This document shows positions 36,407 through 46,893 of a DNA stretch of 64,000 nucleotides, piece after piece. Position numbers and translations under genes: made by a program. The stretch spans positions 4,235,501 through 4,299,500 of the forward strand of contig NZ_JAPEMC010000001.1 in the NCBI RefSeq assembly GCF_026343115.1. The letters run 5' to 3'. The DNA comes from Streptomyces sp. NBC_00102. GTDB taxonomy: Bacteria; Actinomycetota; Actinomycetes; Streptomycetales; Streptomycetaceae. Positions within the stretch are counted from its first letter, which is position 1, and the number at the start of each line of letters is the position of its first letter. The notes beneath the pieces were generated by a model. The model was not told the origin of the DNA. It was given only the letters and a program-made list of their open reading frames with translations, and did not search any database.

Positions 36407-37177
36407 GTGGCCCGTATCCGGGTTCTCGTGGTTGACGACCACCGTATTTTCGCCGAATCGCTCGCCGCGGCGCTCGCCGCCGAGCCGGACGTCGACGTGG
36501 CCGCGGCGGGCAGCGGCCCGGCCGCACTGCGCTGCCTCGACCGCGCCGCCACCGAGGGCCGCGCCTACGACGTCATGCTGGTCGACGCCGAACTGGGCGG
36601 CACGACGGCGGTCGGCGGGATCCCGCACCAGGGCGGCCCGGTCGACGGGCTCTCGCTCGTCGCCGGGGTCCGCGAGGGCCGGCCGGGCGTCCGCACGGTG
36701 GTGCTCGCCGAGCGGGACGATCCGCGTCGGGCGGCTTCGGCGCTGCAGGCGGGGGCCTCCGGCTGGGTCGCCAAGGACTGTTCCCTGCAACGCCTGTTGG
36801 CGGTCATCCGTGGGGTGCTGCGCGGCGAGACCCATCTGCCGCCGGCCCTTCTCACCGGCGTACTGCGGGAGTTGACGGCTGCACGCAAACACCGCACCGA
36901 GAGCGAGCTGTTGGTGGAGTCGCTCACCCCGCGCGAGCGGGAGGTGCTGCGCTGCATGGTCGCGGGGCTGGGGCGCAAGGCGGTGGCGGAGCGGCTCTAT
37001 CTCTCCCCGCACACGGTCCGTACCCACATGCAGAACGTCCTGGGCAAGCTCGGGGTGCATTCGACGCTGGCCGCCGTCGCGCTGGCACGCAGGGCGGGTG
37101 TGGGTCCGGTGGACCTGACGTCCGAAGTGGTGGTACTACCCGGGGACGTTGTCGAACGGGGCAGTCAACTGGCGTAG
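36407..37177 (+). CDS. Orphan LuxR-family response regulator
   Basis: A 256-residue regulator with a complete-looking receiver: RVLVVDDHRIFAESL, YDVMLVDAEL with the phosphoacceptor Asp, and GWVAKD with the Lys. A 20-residue insertion rich in Gly (GGTTAVGGIPHQGGP) follows the phosphorylation strand. The LuxR HTH (LTPREREVLRCMVAGLG to VRTHMQNVLGKLGV) ends the fold. The GTG at 36407 comes shortly after a GGGGGG tract. The last 42 bases overlap the tamR 3' end on the other strand. Partner kinase and targets are unknown. It is related to the degenerate regulator at 29695. Confidence 0.85.
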   Translation: MARIRVLVVDDHRIFAESLAAALAAEPDVDVAAAGSGPAALRCLDRAATEGRAYDVMLVDAELGGTTAVGGIPHQGGPVDGLSLVAGVREGRPGVRTVVLAERDDPRRAASALQAGASGWVAKDCSLQRLLAVIRGVLRGETHLPPALLTGVLRELTAARKHRTESELLVESLTPREREVLRCMVAGLGRKAVAERLYLSPHTVRTHMQNVLGKLGVHSTLAAVALARRAGVGPVDLTSEVVVLPGDVVERGSQLA

Positions 37178-37633
37178 CAGGTCGGCGAGTTCGCCGCGCT
37201 GACGCGAGGAGAGCTCGCCGAGGATGGCGCGCTCCTGGTCGAGCAGTCCGGCCAGCGACTGGTCGGCCTTGTCGCGCCCCTCGGCGGTCAGCCGGACCAG
37301 CACCCCGCGCCGGTCGTTGGGGTCGGGGAGGCGCTCCACGAGGTTCTTCTTGGTCAGCCGGTCGATGCGGTTGGTCATCGTGCCGGAGGTGACCAGGGTC
37401 TGGGTCAGCAACTGGCCGGGGGAGAGCTGGTACGGGGAGCCGGCCCGGCGCAGCGACGTGAGGACGTCGAACTCCCAGGGTTCCAGGTTGTGCTCGGAGA
37501 ACGCGATGCGGCGGGCCCGGTCGAGGTGGCGCGCGAGGCGCGACACCCGGCTGAGGACCTCTAGTGGTTCCACGTCGAGGTCGGGGCGCTCGCGGCGCCA
37601 TGCTGCGACCAGACGGTCGACCTCGTCCTCCAT
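37136..37633 (-). CDS. tamR: MarR-family regulator TamR
   Basis: A 165-residue MarR-family winged-helix protein (about 60-110: LSPGQLLTQTLVTSGTMTNRIDRL and the DPNDRRGVLVRLT wing). It is divergent from tam, the arrangement of tamR/tam in S. coelicolor, where TamR senses trans-aconitate and related tricarboxylates and controls tam and aconitase-pathway genes. No Shine-Dalgarno precedes ATG 37633, but a TACACT hexamer ends 7 bases upstream, so the mRNA may be leaderless. Its 3' end overlaps the response regulator gene by 42 bp. Confidence 0.85.
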   Translation of the reverse strand: MEDEVDRLVAAWRRERPDLDVEPLEVLSRVSRLARHLDRARRIAFSEHNLEPWEFDVLTSLRRAGSPYQLSPGQLLTQTLVTSGTMTNRIDRLTKKNLVERLPDPNDRRGVLVRLTAEGRDKADQSLAGLLDQERAILGELSSRQRGELADLLRQLTAPFDNVPG

Positions 37634-37653
37634 GTCGATCAGTGTAGAGGGTC

Positions 37654-37727
37654 TGTCGACATGAAGTCTCTTGGTTTCGAGCGTCTTGAAGGCAAGTGCC
37701 TCGATGGCGAGTATCTTGACGTCGAGA
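37654..37727. promoter_or_regulatory. Four or five phased TamR-type boxes between tamR and tam
   Basis: The best box is TCTTGACGTCGAGA at 37714. Related 14-bp dyads start at 37699, 37684 and 37669, with a weaker one at 37654: all spaced exactly 15 bp. They fill the space between the two divergent genes. MarR-family TamR binds a palindrome of this kind; cooperative binding along the array is inferred from the regular spacing. Confidence 0.75.
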
Positions 37728-37750
37728 TATATCGGGGTGATGCTGGAGAC

Positions 37751-38554
37751 ATGAGCGAATCCGCCTGGGATCCCGGTCAGTATCTCCGCCACGCGGAGCA
37801 CCGGGCGCGTCCCTTCCTCGATCTCCTCGCCCGCGTCGGCCGGCTCCCCGCCGACCCCGGCCCCCGCATCGCCGACCTCGGCTGCGGCCCCGGCAACGTC
37901 ACCGTCCTCCTCGCCGAGAGGTGGCCCGGGGCCCGTATCACCGGCTACGACAACTCCCCGCAGATGCTGGAGCGGGCCCGCGGCCTCGCCACCGCCACGC
38001 TCGACTTCGCCGAGGCGGACGTGGTCCGCTGGGTCCCCTCGGAGCCGTACGGCCTGATCGTCTCCAACGCCCTGCTCCAGTGGGTCCCCGGTCACGCCGA
38101 CCGCTTCCCCGCCTGGCTGGACGGCCTCGCCCCGGGCGGCACCCTCGCCTTCCAGGTCCCCAGCAACTTCGACGCCCCCAGCCACGCCCTGATGCGCGGA
38201 CTCGCCGAATCCCCCCGCTGGCGGGGCCGCCTGGGCGGACTCCTCCGCCACGACGACGCGGTCCTGGAGCCCGCCGCCTACTACGACCGGCTCACCGCCG
38301 CCGGCTGCGCGTCGGTGGACGTCTGGGAGACCACGTACCTCCAGGTCCTGCACGGCGACGACCCGGTGCTCGACTGGGTCAAGGGCACCGGCCTGCGCCC
38401 GGTCCTCGCCGCCCTCGCCGACGACCCCGAAGCCCTCGACGCCTTCCTCACCGCCTACCGCGACCTGCTGCGCACCGCCTACCCGCCGGGCCGCGACGGC
38501 ACCGTCTTCCCGTTCCGGCGGATTTTCGCCGTCGCCCGGAAGGGCGCCGCGTGA
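37751..38554 (+). CDS. tam: Trans-aconitate 2-methyltransferase
   Basis: A 267-residue SAM methyltransferase very close in pattern to E. coli Tam: WDPGQYLRHAEHRARPFLDLL at the N-terminus, IADLGCGPGNVTVLL as motif I, GYDNSPQML, and LLQWVPGHADRFPAWL. It methylates trans-aconitate, an inhibitor formed spontaneously from cis-aconitate, and so relieves aconitase. The ATG at 37751 begins the conserved region; GGAG lies only 2 nt before it. Control by the divergent tamR is expected. Confidence 0.92.
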   Translation: MSESAWDPGQYLRHAEHRARPFLDLLARVGRLPADPGPRIADLGCGPGNVTVLLAERWPGARITGYDNSPQMLERARGLATATLDFAEADVVRWVPSEPYGLIVSNALLQWVPGHADRFPAWLDGLAPGGTLAFQVPSNFDAPSHALMRGLAESPRWRGRLGGLLRHDDAVLEPAAYYDRLTAAGCASVDVWETTYLQVLHGDDPVLDWVKGTGLRPVLAALADDPEALDAFLTAYRDLLRTAYPPGRDGTVFPFRRIFAVARKGAA

Positions 38555-38620
38555 GGGACCGCCGTGTGACGGGACTGCCGTGCTGGCGGGACCGCCGTGT
38601 GGCGGGACTGCCGTGTGACC
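38555..38620 (+). repeat. Two tandem 33-bp units (four 16-17 bp half-units)
   Basis: Starting with GGGACCGCCGTGTG, the sequence repeats with a 33-bp period (38555-38587 and 38588-38620); each unit is two similar halves. The period is a multiple of three, so if the next gene starts at the GTG overlapping the tam stop it encodes an RDRRV(T/A)GLPC repeat; otherwise it is spacer DNA. Confidence 0.7.
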
Positions 38621-38670
38621 GGCGAAAACCTCTGGACGGACCGCACCGGCCCGGGGCAGGCTCCGCACCC

Positions 38671-39396
38671 GTGACGACGACGAAGCGCTCCCTGGTCCGG
38701 CGGTCCGCCCGCAACAACGCCGAGTGGTGCGCGGTGATGAGCCGTACGCACGGGGTCCCCGGCGGGTTCGGGGATCAGGTGTGGGCGGCACCGGCCCGCA
38801 CCCCGCCGTACTACCCCGACGCGGTGACCCTGGGCCCCGGAGCCGATCCGGCCGCCGTCCTCGGGGGCATCGACCTCACGGCGCCCGGTGCCACCGTCAA
38901 GGACAGCTTCGCCGACCTCGATCTGACGACGGCCGGCTTCCGGGTGCTGTTCGACGCCGAGTGGATCCACCGCCCGGCCGGCCCGCCCGCCTGCTTCGAC
39001 GGCACCCCCTGGGAGGTGGCCGGGGCCCCGGACGCGGTACGCGCCTGGGCGCACGCCTGGGACGACGGCGGCGGCGACGCGCACCTGTTCGGGCCCGCCC
39101 TCCTCGACGAACCGGACACCTTCCTGCTCACCGCCCGCGCGGCGGACGGAACGGTCACCGCCGGGGCGGTGGCGAGCCGCAGTGAGGGCGTGCCGGGCGG
39201 GGGTGTGCTCGGCCTCTCCAACGTCTTCGCCCGGCACGGCGGCACCGACGCCGCCTGGCCCGGGGCCCTGGACGCGGCACACCGGCTCTTCCCCGGGCTG
39301 CCGGTGGTCGGCTACGAACACGGCGAGGAGCTCGACACCGCTCTGCGCCACGGCTTCACCGCCACGGGCCCGCTGCGCGTCTGGCTGCACGGCTGA
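38671..39396 (+). CDS. Hypothetical protein with GNAT-like C-terminus
   Basis: A 241-residue soluble protein not assigned to a named family. The C-terminal 100 residues (AGAVASRSEGVPGGGVLGLSNVFA and PVVGYEHGEELDTALRHGFTATGPLRVW) resemble the acetyl-CoA binding half and last strand of a GNAT acetyltransferase. A conserved-looking N-terminal NNAEWCAVMSRTHG precedes it. The GTG at 38671 is preferred because the region before it is the 33-bp repeat. A start at 38551, overlapping the tam stop, is possible. Confidence 0.65.
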   Translation: MTTTKRSLVRRSARNNAEWCAVMSRTHGVPGGFGDQVWAAPARTPPYYPDAVTLGPGADPAAVLGGIDLTAPGATVKDSFADLDLTTAGFRVLFDAEWIHRPAGPPACFDGTPWEVAGAPDAVRAWAHAWDDGGGDAHLFGPALLDEPDTFLLTARAADGTVTAGAVASRSEGVPGGGVLGLSNVFARHGGTDAAWPGALDAAHRLFPGLPVVGYEHGEELDTALRHGFTATGPLRVWLHG

Positions 39397-39489
39397 CAGG
39401 TCTCCCGACGCCCGGCCCGTACACGGCACCGTGCTCCGATCCACCACGAATCGTGGGGCGGCCCATAAACTGGGAGCAGGAGGTGCCCA

Positions 39490-40068
39490 GTGACGGTCAT
39501 GGAACACCGGCCGCAGATGCGGTCCGAGGAGTTCGAGCGCATCGCCGCAGCCGCCGAGCGCGAGGGCGTCCGCCTGGAGTTCGTCCACGGCAGGCTGGGG
39601 GTCAAGGCCGTGCCCGACGGCGACCACGACGAGATCATTCGCTGGCTCACGCGGCGCTGTATGCAGCACCGCCCCGAACTGTGGCTCTACCCCGAGCGCG
39701 GCCTGAAGATCGAGACCTACCGCAACGGCAACGCCAAGCCCGACGGCACGCTCGCACCCGAGGGGGCCTTCGCCGGCCAGGGTGAATGGGCCTTCCCCGA
39801 TCAGGTCCTCATGATCGTCGAGGTCACGTCCTACGACGCCGACACCGACCGGCGCGACAGGGAACAGAAGCCCGCCGCCTACGCCGAGACCGGCATCCCG
39901 GTGTATCTGCTGATCGACCGTGACACCTGCGAGGCCCTCGTGTACAGCGAGCCCGACGCCGGTTCCTACACCAAGATCCTGCGCCGCCCCTTCGGCAAGG
40001 CCATCGAGATCCCGGCCCCCGTCGGCTTCACCCTCGACACCGAACCCCTCAAGGACTGGGTGCGCTGA
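39490..40068 (+). CDS. Uma2-family (DUF820) restriction-endonuclease-fold protein
   Basis: A 192-residue protein of the Uma2/DUF820 family, which has a PD-(D/E)XK nuclease fold. Visible core residues are PDGT (PD), then IVEVTS with the Glu, and the downstream Lys in REQKPAAYAETGIPVYLLID. A clear GGAGG precedes the GTG at 39490. Streptomyces carry many copies; the cellular role is not established, and a mobile or defence origin is only suspected. The gene stands alone with a terminator after it. Confidence 0.85.
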   Translation: MTVMEHRPQMRSEEFERIAAAAEREGVRLEFVHGRLGVKAVPDGDHDEIIRWLTRRCMQHRPELWLYPERGLKIETYRNGNAKPDGTLAPEGAFAGQGEWAFPDQVLMIVEVTSYDADTDRRDREQKPAAYAETGIPVYLLIDRDTCEALVYSEPDAGSYTKILRRPFGKAIEIPAPVGFTLDTEPLKDWVR

Positions 40069-40105
40069 CCGCCCCGATCCGCGGAGCACGCCCGCCCGCA
40101 CGCCG

Positions 40106-40135
40106 AAGGGGCCCCGCCGAGTAGCGAGGCCCCTT
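40106..40135. terminator. Terminator between convergent genes
   Basis: AAGGGGCC at 40106 pairs with GGCCCCTT ending at 40135, between the convergent Uma2 and TetR genes, and probably acts in both directions. Confidence 0.65.
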
Positions 40136-40158
40136 CCGCGTGTGTACGCGATCGCGTC

Positions 40159-40845
40159 TCAGCTCTTGCGGTGCCCTATCAGCCGGGGCTTGGACTCCAG
40201 GTTCTCCAGGCCGTGCCAGGCCAGGTTCACCAGGTGCGCCGCCACCTCCGCCTTGCGGGGCTTGCGGACGTCCAGCCACCACTGGCCGGTGAGGGCCACC
40301 ATGCCGACCAGGGCCTGCGCGTAGAGCGGGGCCAGCTTCTGGTCGAAGCCCCGGGCCTTGAACTCCATGCCCAGGATGTCCTCGACCTGCGTGGCGATGT
40401 CGCTGATCAGCGAGGCGAAGGTGCCCGTCGACTGGGCGACCGGCGAGTCCCGGACGAGGATGCGGAAGCCGTCCGTGTACGTCTCGATGTAGTCGAGCAG
40501 CGCGAACGCCGCCTGCTCCAGCAGCTCACGCGGGTGCCCCGCGGTCAGGGCACCCGTCACCATGTCGAGCAGCTGGCGCATCTCCCGGTCGACCACGACC
40601 GCGTACAGGCCCTCCTTGCCGCCGAAGTGCTCGTACACCACCGGCTTGGAGACCCCGGCGCGTGCCGCGATCTCCTCCACCGAGGTCCCTTCGAACCCCT
40701 TGTCGGCGAAGAGGGTGCGACCGATGTCCAGCAGCTGCTCGCGCCGCTCCTTCCCGGTCATCCGGACCCGCCGGGTCCGGCGCGCGGGGGGAGGGCTGCT
40801 CTTCTCGCTGCTCGTGCTGCCGTCGGTCGCCACGGTGCCCATCAT
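40159..40845 (-). CDS. TetR-family regulator, probably of the adjacent desaturase
   Basis: A 228-residue TetR protein. The DNA-binding domain spans about residues 30-80, with GTSVEEIAARAGVSKPVVYEHFGGKEGLYAVV as the helix-turn-helix region. The C-terminal ligand domain is typical in length. ATG at 40845 overlaps the desaturase stop in ATGA, so the two form one operon in the order desaturase then regulator. The tandem operator-like repeats upstream of the desaturase are the likely binding site. Membrane fatty acid or acyl-CoA sensing is inferred. Confidence 0.88.
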   Translation of the reverse strand: MMGTVATDGSTSSEKSSPPPARRTRRVRMTGKERREQLLDIGRTLFADKGFEGTSVEEIAARAGVSKPVVYEHFGGKEGLYAVVVDREMRQLLDMVTGALTAGHPRELLEQAAFALLDYIETYTDGFRILVRDSPVAQSTGTFASLISDIATQVEDILGMEFKARGFDQKLAPLYAQALVGMVALTGQWWLDVRKPRKAEVAAHLVNLAWHGLENLESKPRLIGHRKS

Positions 40846-41846
40846 GCCGCGTCGGCGGGCACGGCCTCGCGCCGGGACTCCTTGCGTCGTGAGTCGATGC
40901 GGTCGGCGTCCGGCCAGCGGACGTCGTACGCCCAGCCGAATTGCTCGAACCAGCGGATCAGGCGGGCGCTGGAGTCGATCTGGCCGCGCATCACCCCGTG
41001 CCGGGCACTGGTCGGGTCGGCGTGGTGCAGGTTGTGCCAGGACTCGCCGCAGGACAGGACGGCCAGCCACCACACGTTCCCCGACTTGTCACGGGACTTG
41101 AAGGGACGCTTGCCGACCGCGTGGCAGATCGAGTTGATCGCCCAGGTGACGTGGTGGAGCAGTGCCACGCGTACCAGCGAACCCCAGAAGAACGCCGTCG
41201 CCGCACCCCACCAGGACATCGTCACCAGGCCGCCGACCAGCGGCGGGATTCCCAGCGAGATGATCGTGAAGGTCAGGAAGTGGCGGGAGATCGCCCTTAT
41301 GGCCGGGTCCTTGACCAGGTCGGGGGCGTACTTCTGCTGCGGGGTCTGCTCCTCGTTGAACATCCAGCCGATGTGCGCCCACCAGAGGCCCTTGATCAGG
41401 GCCGGCAGCGTCTCGCCGAAGCGCCACGGCGAGTGGGGGTCGCCCTCGGCGTCGGAGAACCGGTGGTGCTTGCGGTGGTCGGCGACCCACCGCACCAGCG
41501 GGCCCTCCACGGCCAGCGAGCCGGCGACGGCCAGCGCGATGCGCAGCGGGCGCTTCGCCTTGAAGGAGCCGTGCGTGAAGTAGCGGTGGAAGCCGATCGT
41601 GACGCCGTGGCAGCCGATGTAGTACATCGCCACCATCAGCCCCAGATCGAGCCAGCTGACGCCGTGGCCCCAGGTCAGCGGCACCGCCGCCACCAGGGCC
41701 GCGAACGGCACCACGATGAAGAGGAGCAGCGCGATCTGCTCGATCGACCGCTTGCTGTCACCGCCCAGCGTGGCGGAGGGGAGTGGATCGGGACCGGGTC
41801 CTGCCGGTGGGTCCGGCTGGTCGGTCAGATCGGGGCTGATGGTCAT
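40842..41846 (-). CDS. Membrane acyl-CoA/fatty acid desaturase
   Basis: A 334-residue membrane di-iron desaturase. The three histidine boxes are present: HRYFTH, HRKHH and HNLHH. About four membrane spans surround them. These enzymes insert a cis double bond into acyl-CoA or acyl-lipid chains using O2, usually to adjust membrane fluidity in the cold. The first box spacing and the WADHRKHH context match delta-9 type enzymes. It starts at ATG 41846 and is the first gene of an operon with the TetR regulator. Confidence 0.93.
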   Translation of the reverse strand: MTISPDLTDQPDPPAGPGPDPLPSATLGGDSKRSIEQIALLLFIVVPFAALVAAVPLTWGHGVSWLDLGLMVAMYYIGCHGVTIGFHRYFTHGSFKAKRPLRIALAVAGSLAVEGPLVRWVADHRKHHRFSDAEGDPHSPWRFGETLPALIKGLWWAHIGWMFNEEQTPQQKYAPDLVKDPAIRAISRHFLTFTIISLGIPPLVGGLVTMSWWGAATAFFWGSLVRVALLHHVTWAINSICHAVGKRPFKSRDKSGNVWWLAVLSCGESWHNLHHADPTSARHGVMRGQIDSSARLIRWFEQFGWAYDVRWPDADRIDSRRKESRREAVPADAA

Positions 41847-41891
41847 GTGGTCCCCCGGGGGGTGAGGAGAACAAATCGGAATCGGCCTTGG

Positions 41892-41921
41892 CTACGGGAC
41901 CGTAACCTACGGGATCGTAAG
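41892..41921. promoter_or_regulatory. Tandem 15-bp operator-like repeats upstream of the desaturase
   Basis: CTACGGGACCGTAAC (41892-41906) and CTACGGGATCGTAAG (41907-41921) lie side by side. Each has a dyad TACG-N4-CGTA, as in TetR-family operators. They are 46-75 bases upstream of the desaturase start, placed to control its promoter and so also the regulator gene. Confidence 0.65.
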
Positions 41922-42195
41922 TTATTCAGTGACGCGGCCCACACCACCAGACCACGTTCCGTGCGCCGTTCGTGGTATCCCCTGCCCCCGTACGGGTAAA
42001 GCCTGTACGGATCCGGCCTTCGAATGCGCTGCCCGTCCCACCCTGTGAGGCCACCGGACGCGCCGAGGCCGGTGACACATATCCTGGAAGGGTCGGACAG
42101 CGCGGTCCGCACCCCGCTCGTCCCGGGGGCGGCAACAGCACGCTGCGGCCGTTGGCCCCGGATTCGTGCTCAACCACTGCAAGGAGCCGCACACT

Positions 42196-44928
<2,733 letters not shown>

Positions 44929-44950
44929 TCCAGCGGTACTCGGCACATCG

Positions 44951-44992
44951 GGCGCCCCTGTCCGGACCTTCGGTGGTCCGGGCGGGGGCGCC
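44951..44992 (+). terminator. Terminator after ppc
   Basis: GGCGCCCC pairs with GGGGCGCC, and inside it GTCCGGACC pairs with GGTCCGGGC, giving a stem of about 17 bp with one or two mismatches around a TTCGGT loop. Confidence 0.8.
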
Positions 44993-45024
44993 TGCGTCTC
45001 GCGCACGGGGCCGGCCGTCCATGT

Positions 45025-45267
45025 TCAGCCGAGGCCGCTCCGGCTGCTGCGATTGTTCGCCACGGCGAGCGATGCCTTCAGTCGCTCCTCCGGAGAGGCG
45101 CGGCGGACGGAGTGCGGAGCGACGTCCCACTCCCTGCCCCCGCCGAGCGGCCGCAACTGTACGTAGGCGCCGACGAAGCCCATGACTTCACCCACTCTTC
45201 CGGTGCCTTCATCGAGGGCGACAGTTCCGAGCCCGAGGGGTGGAACCGGAGGAAGGGGCCGGTTCAC
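45025..45267 (-). CDS. Small hypothetical protein of the XRE cluster
   Basis: An 80-residue soluble protein: GTVALDEGTGRVGEVMGFVGAYVQLRPLGGGREWDVAP is a small beta-rich core, followed by a charged helix (SPEERLKASLAVANN). Very similar small proteins accompany WhiJ-type XRE regulators in many streptomycetes; none has a known activity. GTG at 45267 overlaps the stop of the preceding gene by 4 nt, so the two small genes form an operon. Confidence 0.65.
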   Translation of the reverse strand: MNRPLPPVPPLGLGTVALDEGTGRVGEVMGFVGAYVQLRPLGGGREWDVAPHSVRRASPEERLKASLAVANNRSSRSGLG

Positions 45268-45563
45268 TCCGTGTCCGCTCGCGCTGTACGCAGCACACGG
45301 ACCAGCCGCGCCGCCGTCGTAGGGTTCACCCGGCCCAGCTCGATCAGCGGGCAGGCCGCAGTCGTCACCGTGTACGAAGGCAGGTCGAGTCCGAGCGACG
45401 GCAGGGTGATGCCTAGCCGCCGCAGTTCCCCGGTGAGGGCATCGACAGCGGCCTGCGCGTCGGCATGTGGGTCCTCGTCCCCTTCGCTCCCGACCTTGGC
45501 GCCGGAGGACGCGGGAAGGGGTTGCGCGGAGGCGAGCGAGGTCCTGTGCGTGTTTTCGTTCAT
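45264..45563 (-). CDS. Hypothetical protein divergent from the XRE regulator
   Basis: A 99-residue soluble protein with a disordered N-terminus and a C-terminal Leu/Val-rich segment (ALTGELRRLGITLPSLGLDLPSYTVTTAACPLIELGRVNP). Its start ATG at 45563 is 146 bp from the XRE regulator start on the other strand, and it overlaps the 80-aa gene by 4 nt. Members with this pattern occur next to WhiJ-type regulators. No function is recognised. Confidence 0.6.
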   Translation of the reverse strand: MNENTHRTSLASAQPLPASSGAKVGSEGDEDPHADAQAAVDALTGELRRLGITLPSLGLDLPSYTVTTAACPLIELGRVNPTTAARLVRVLRTARADTE

Positions 45564-45709
45564 GCTCACAGCGTGGCGGTCAAGGGCTACGCTCAGTAGG
45601 GGGCGCGTGCCAACAGCAGCGTTGTGGGCTCCCGCCACCGTGAACATGCAAGAGCGACTCGACGCACGGTGCCGACGGGCCGCTGGGAAACACCGAGGAG
45701 TCGTGGCCG

Positions 45710-46543
45710 ATGACCGCGCAGCACCAACAGGACCCCTACACGTCTCCGAGGGCTTTCTACGGCGCCGAGTTACGCCGGGAACGCGAGGCTCGCGGCCTTT
45801 CCCAGGACCAGTTGGGGGAGAGGGTCTTCTGCTCCGGCACCTACATCGGCCAGTTCGAGTCGGCAAAACGTCTGCCTCAGCCGGACGTGTCCCGGCTGCT
45901 GGACGAGGTGTTCGGTACGGGTGGGTACTTTCAGCGCCTCTGTCGGCTCGCCCGGAAGTCCAAGCACGCGGAGTACTTCGCGGACGCGGCGGAGCTGGAA
46001 CAGCGGGCACTGACGATCGGTGAGTTCGCACCGATGCTGGTTCCGGGACTGTTGCAGACGGAGGGGTACGCGCGAGCGCTGGTCGAAGCCGCCCAGCGTT
46101 TCGAGCCGCAAGAGGTCGTGGAGGGATTCGTCACGGCCCGTCTGGAGCGGCAGAGGATTCTCGCCGCGCCAACAGCGCCGTTGTTGTGGGTCGTCCTGCA
46201 CGAGTCCGTCCTGCGCGTCCAGGTCGGCAGCTCCACGGTCATGGCCGAGCAACTCGACAGTCTGGTAGCGGCAGTGAAGACCAACCGTCGTCTGCTGATG
46301 CAGGTCCTCCCCTTCGCGGCAGGAGCTGCTGCGTTTCTCAACGGCACTGCCATCCACATGACGTTCGAGGATGCCCCGCCGGTCATTTACACGGAGAGTG
46401 CCTTCACCGGGCAGTTGATCGAGAAGCCCTCGCTGGTTGCCCAGTATGTGAGGGCCTACGATCTGACGAAGGCCGCTTCGTTGCCACCGGAAGCGTCCCT
46501 CCAACTTCTCGAATCCGTGGCGAAGGAATACGCGAGACAATGA
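45710..46543 (+). CDS. WhiJ-type XRE regulator with DUF5753 domain, contains a TTA codon
   Basis: A 277-residue protein with an N-terminal XRE helix-turn-helix (about 20-60, REREARGLSQDQLGERVFCSGTYIG) and the C-terminal DUF5753 domain (PMLVPGLLQTEGYARALV to the LVAQYVRAYD region). Codon 21 is TTA (45770-45772), read in Streptomyces only by the bldA tRNA, so translation should depend on developmental stage. Such regulators pair with a small DUF397 protein, which here follows with a 4-nt overlap. In S. coelicolor whiJ-like pairs affect sporulation and antibiotics. The targets here are unknown. Confidence 0.88.
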   Translation: MTAQHQQDPYTSPRAFYGAELRREREARGLSQDQLGERVFCSGTYIGQFESAKRLPQPDVSRLLDEVFGTGGYFQRLCRLARKSKHAEYFADAAELEQRALTIGEFAPMLVPGLLQTEGYARALVEAAQRFEPQEVVEGFVTARLERQRILAAPTAPLLWVVLHESVLRVQVGSSTVMAEQLDSLVAAVKTNRRLLMQVLPFAAGAAAFLNGTAIHMTFEDAPPVIYTESAFTGQLIEKPSLVAQYVRAYDLTKAASLPPEASLQLLESVAKEYARQ

Positions 46544-46752
46544 CATCGGTACCTGATCTGGCCTCTGTTGTGTGGCGCAAGTCCTCGCACAGCAACGGTG
46601 ACGGCGGCGCGTGTCTCGAAGTTGCCTCCCTCGCAGGCTCGACGCCTGTCCGGGACAGCAAGGTGCCTGAGGGGGCCGTTCTCCTTGTTTTGAGCTCGGC
46701 TTGGGAGTGCTTCGTGGAGGCAGTCAAGGAGGGGACGCTCCGCGAACGCTGA
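46540..46752 (+). CDS. DUF397-family protein paired with the XRE regulator
   Basis: A 70-residue DUF397 protein: VWRKSSHSNGDGGACLEVASL, VRDSKVPEGAVLLVLSSAWECFV. The pattern W-RKSS-S and V-DSK is diagnostic. These proteins are small partners, often antagonists, of the WhiJ-type XRE regulator encoded just before; the genes overlap in ATGA, so they are made together. Toxin-antitoxin-like behaviour has been suggested for some pairs, but not shown here. Confidence 0.88.
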   Translation: MTSVPDLASVVWRKSSHSNGDGGACLEVASLAGSTPVRDSKVPEGAVLLVLSSAWECFVEAVKEGTLRER

Positions 46753-46893
46753 GGCGGTGCGGTTCTGGTGAGCCGTTTCCTGGTCTCGAGGGAGACCGGG
46801 TTTCCGTGTCGTCCGCTCGTACGCGATCAGCGGACGCCAACAGTCTTGTTGTTGCTTCGATTCGATGCGTGCGCCGCGCTCCTCCGACACCGG

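Noticed and set aside
36938..37177. End of response regulator 2 being a frameshift artefact
   Set aside because: The HTH is complete before the overlap and the stop is in frame; a short convergent overlap with tamR is a simpler explanation.
39490..40068. Uma2 gene as part of a mobile or defence island
   Set aside because: It is a single gene with normal codon use between core genes, with no integrase, IS end or partner defence gene nearby.
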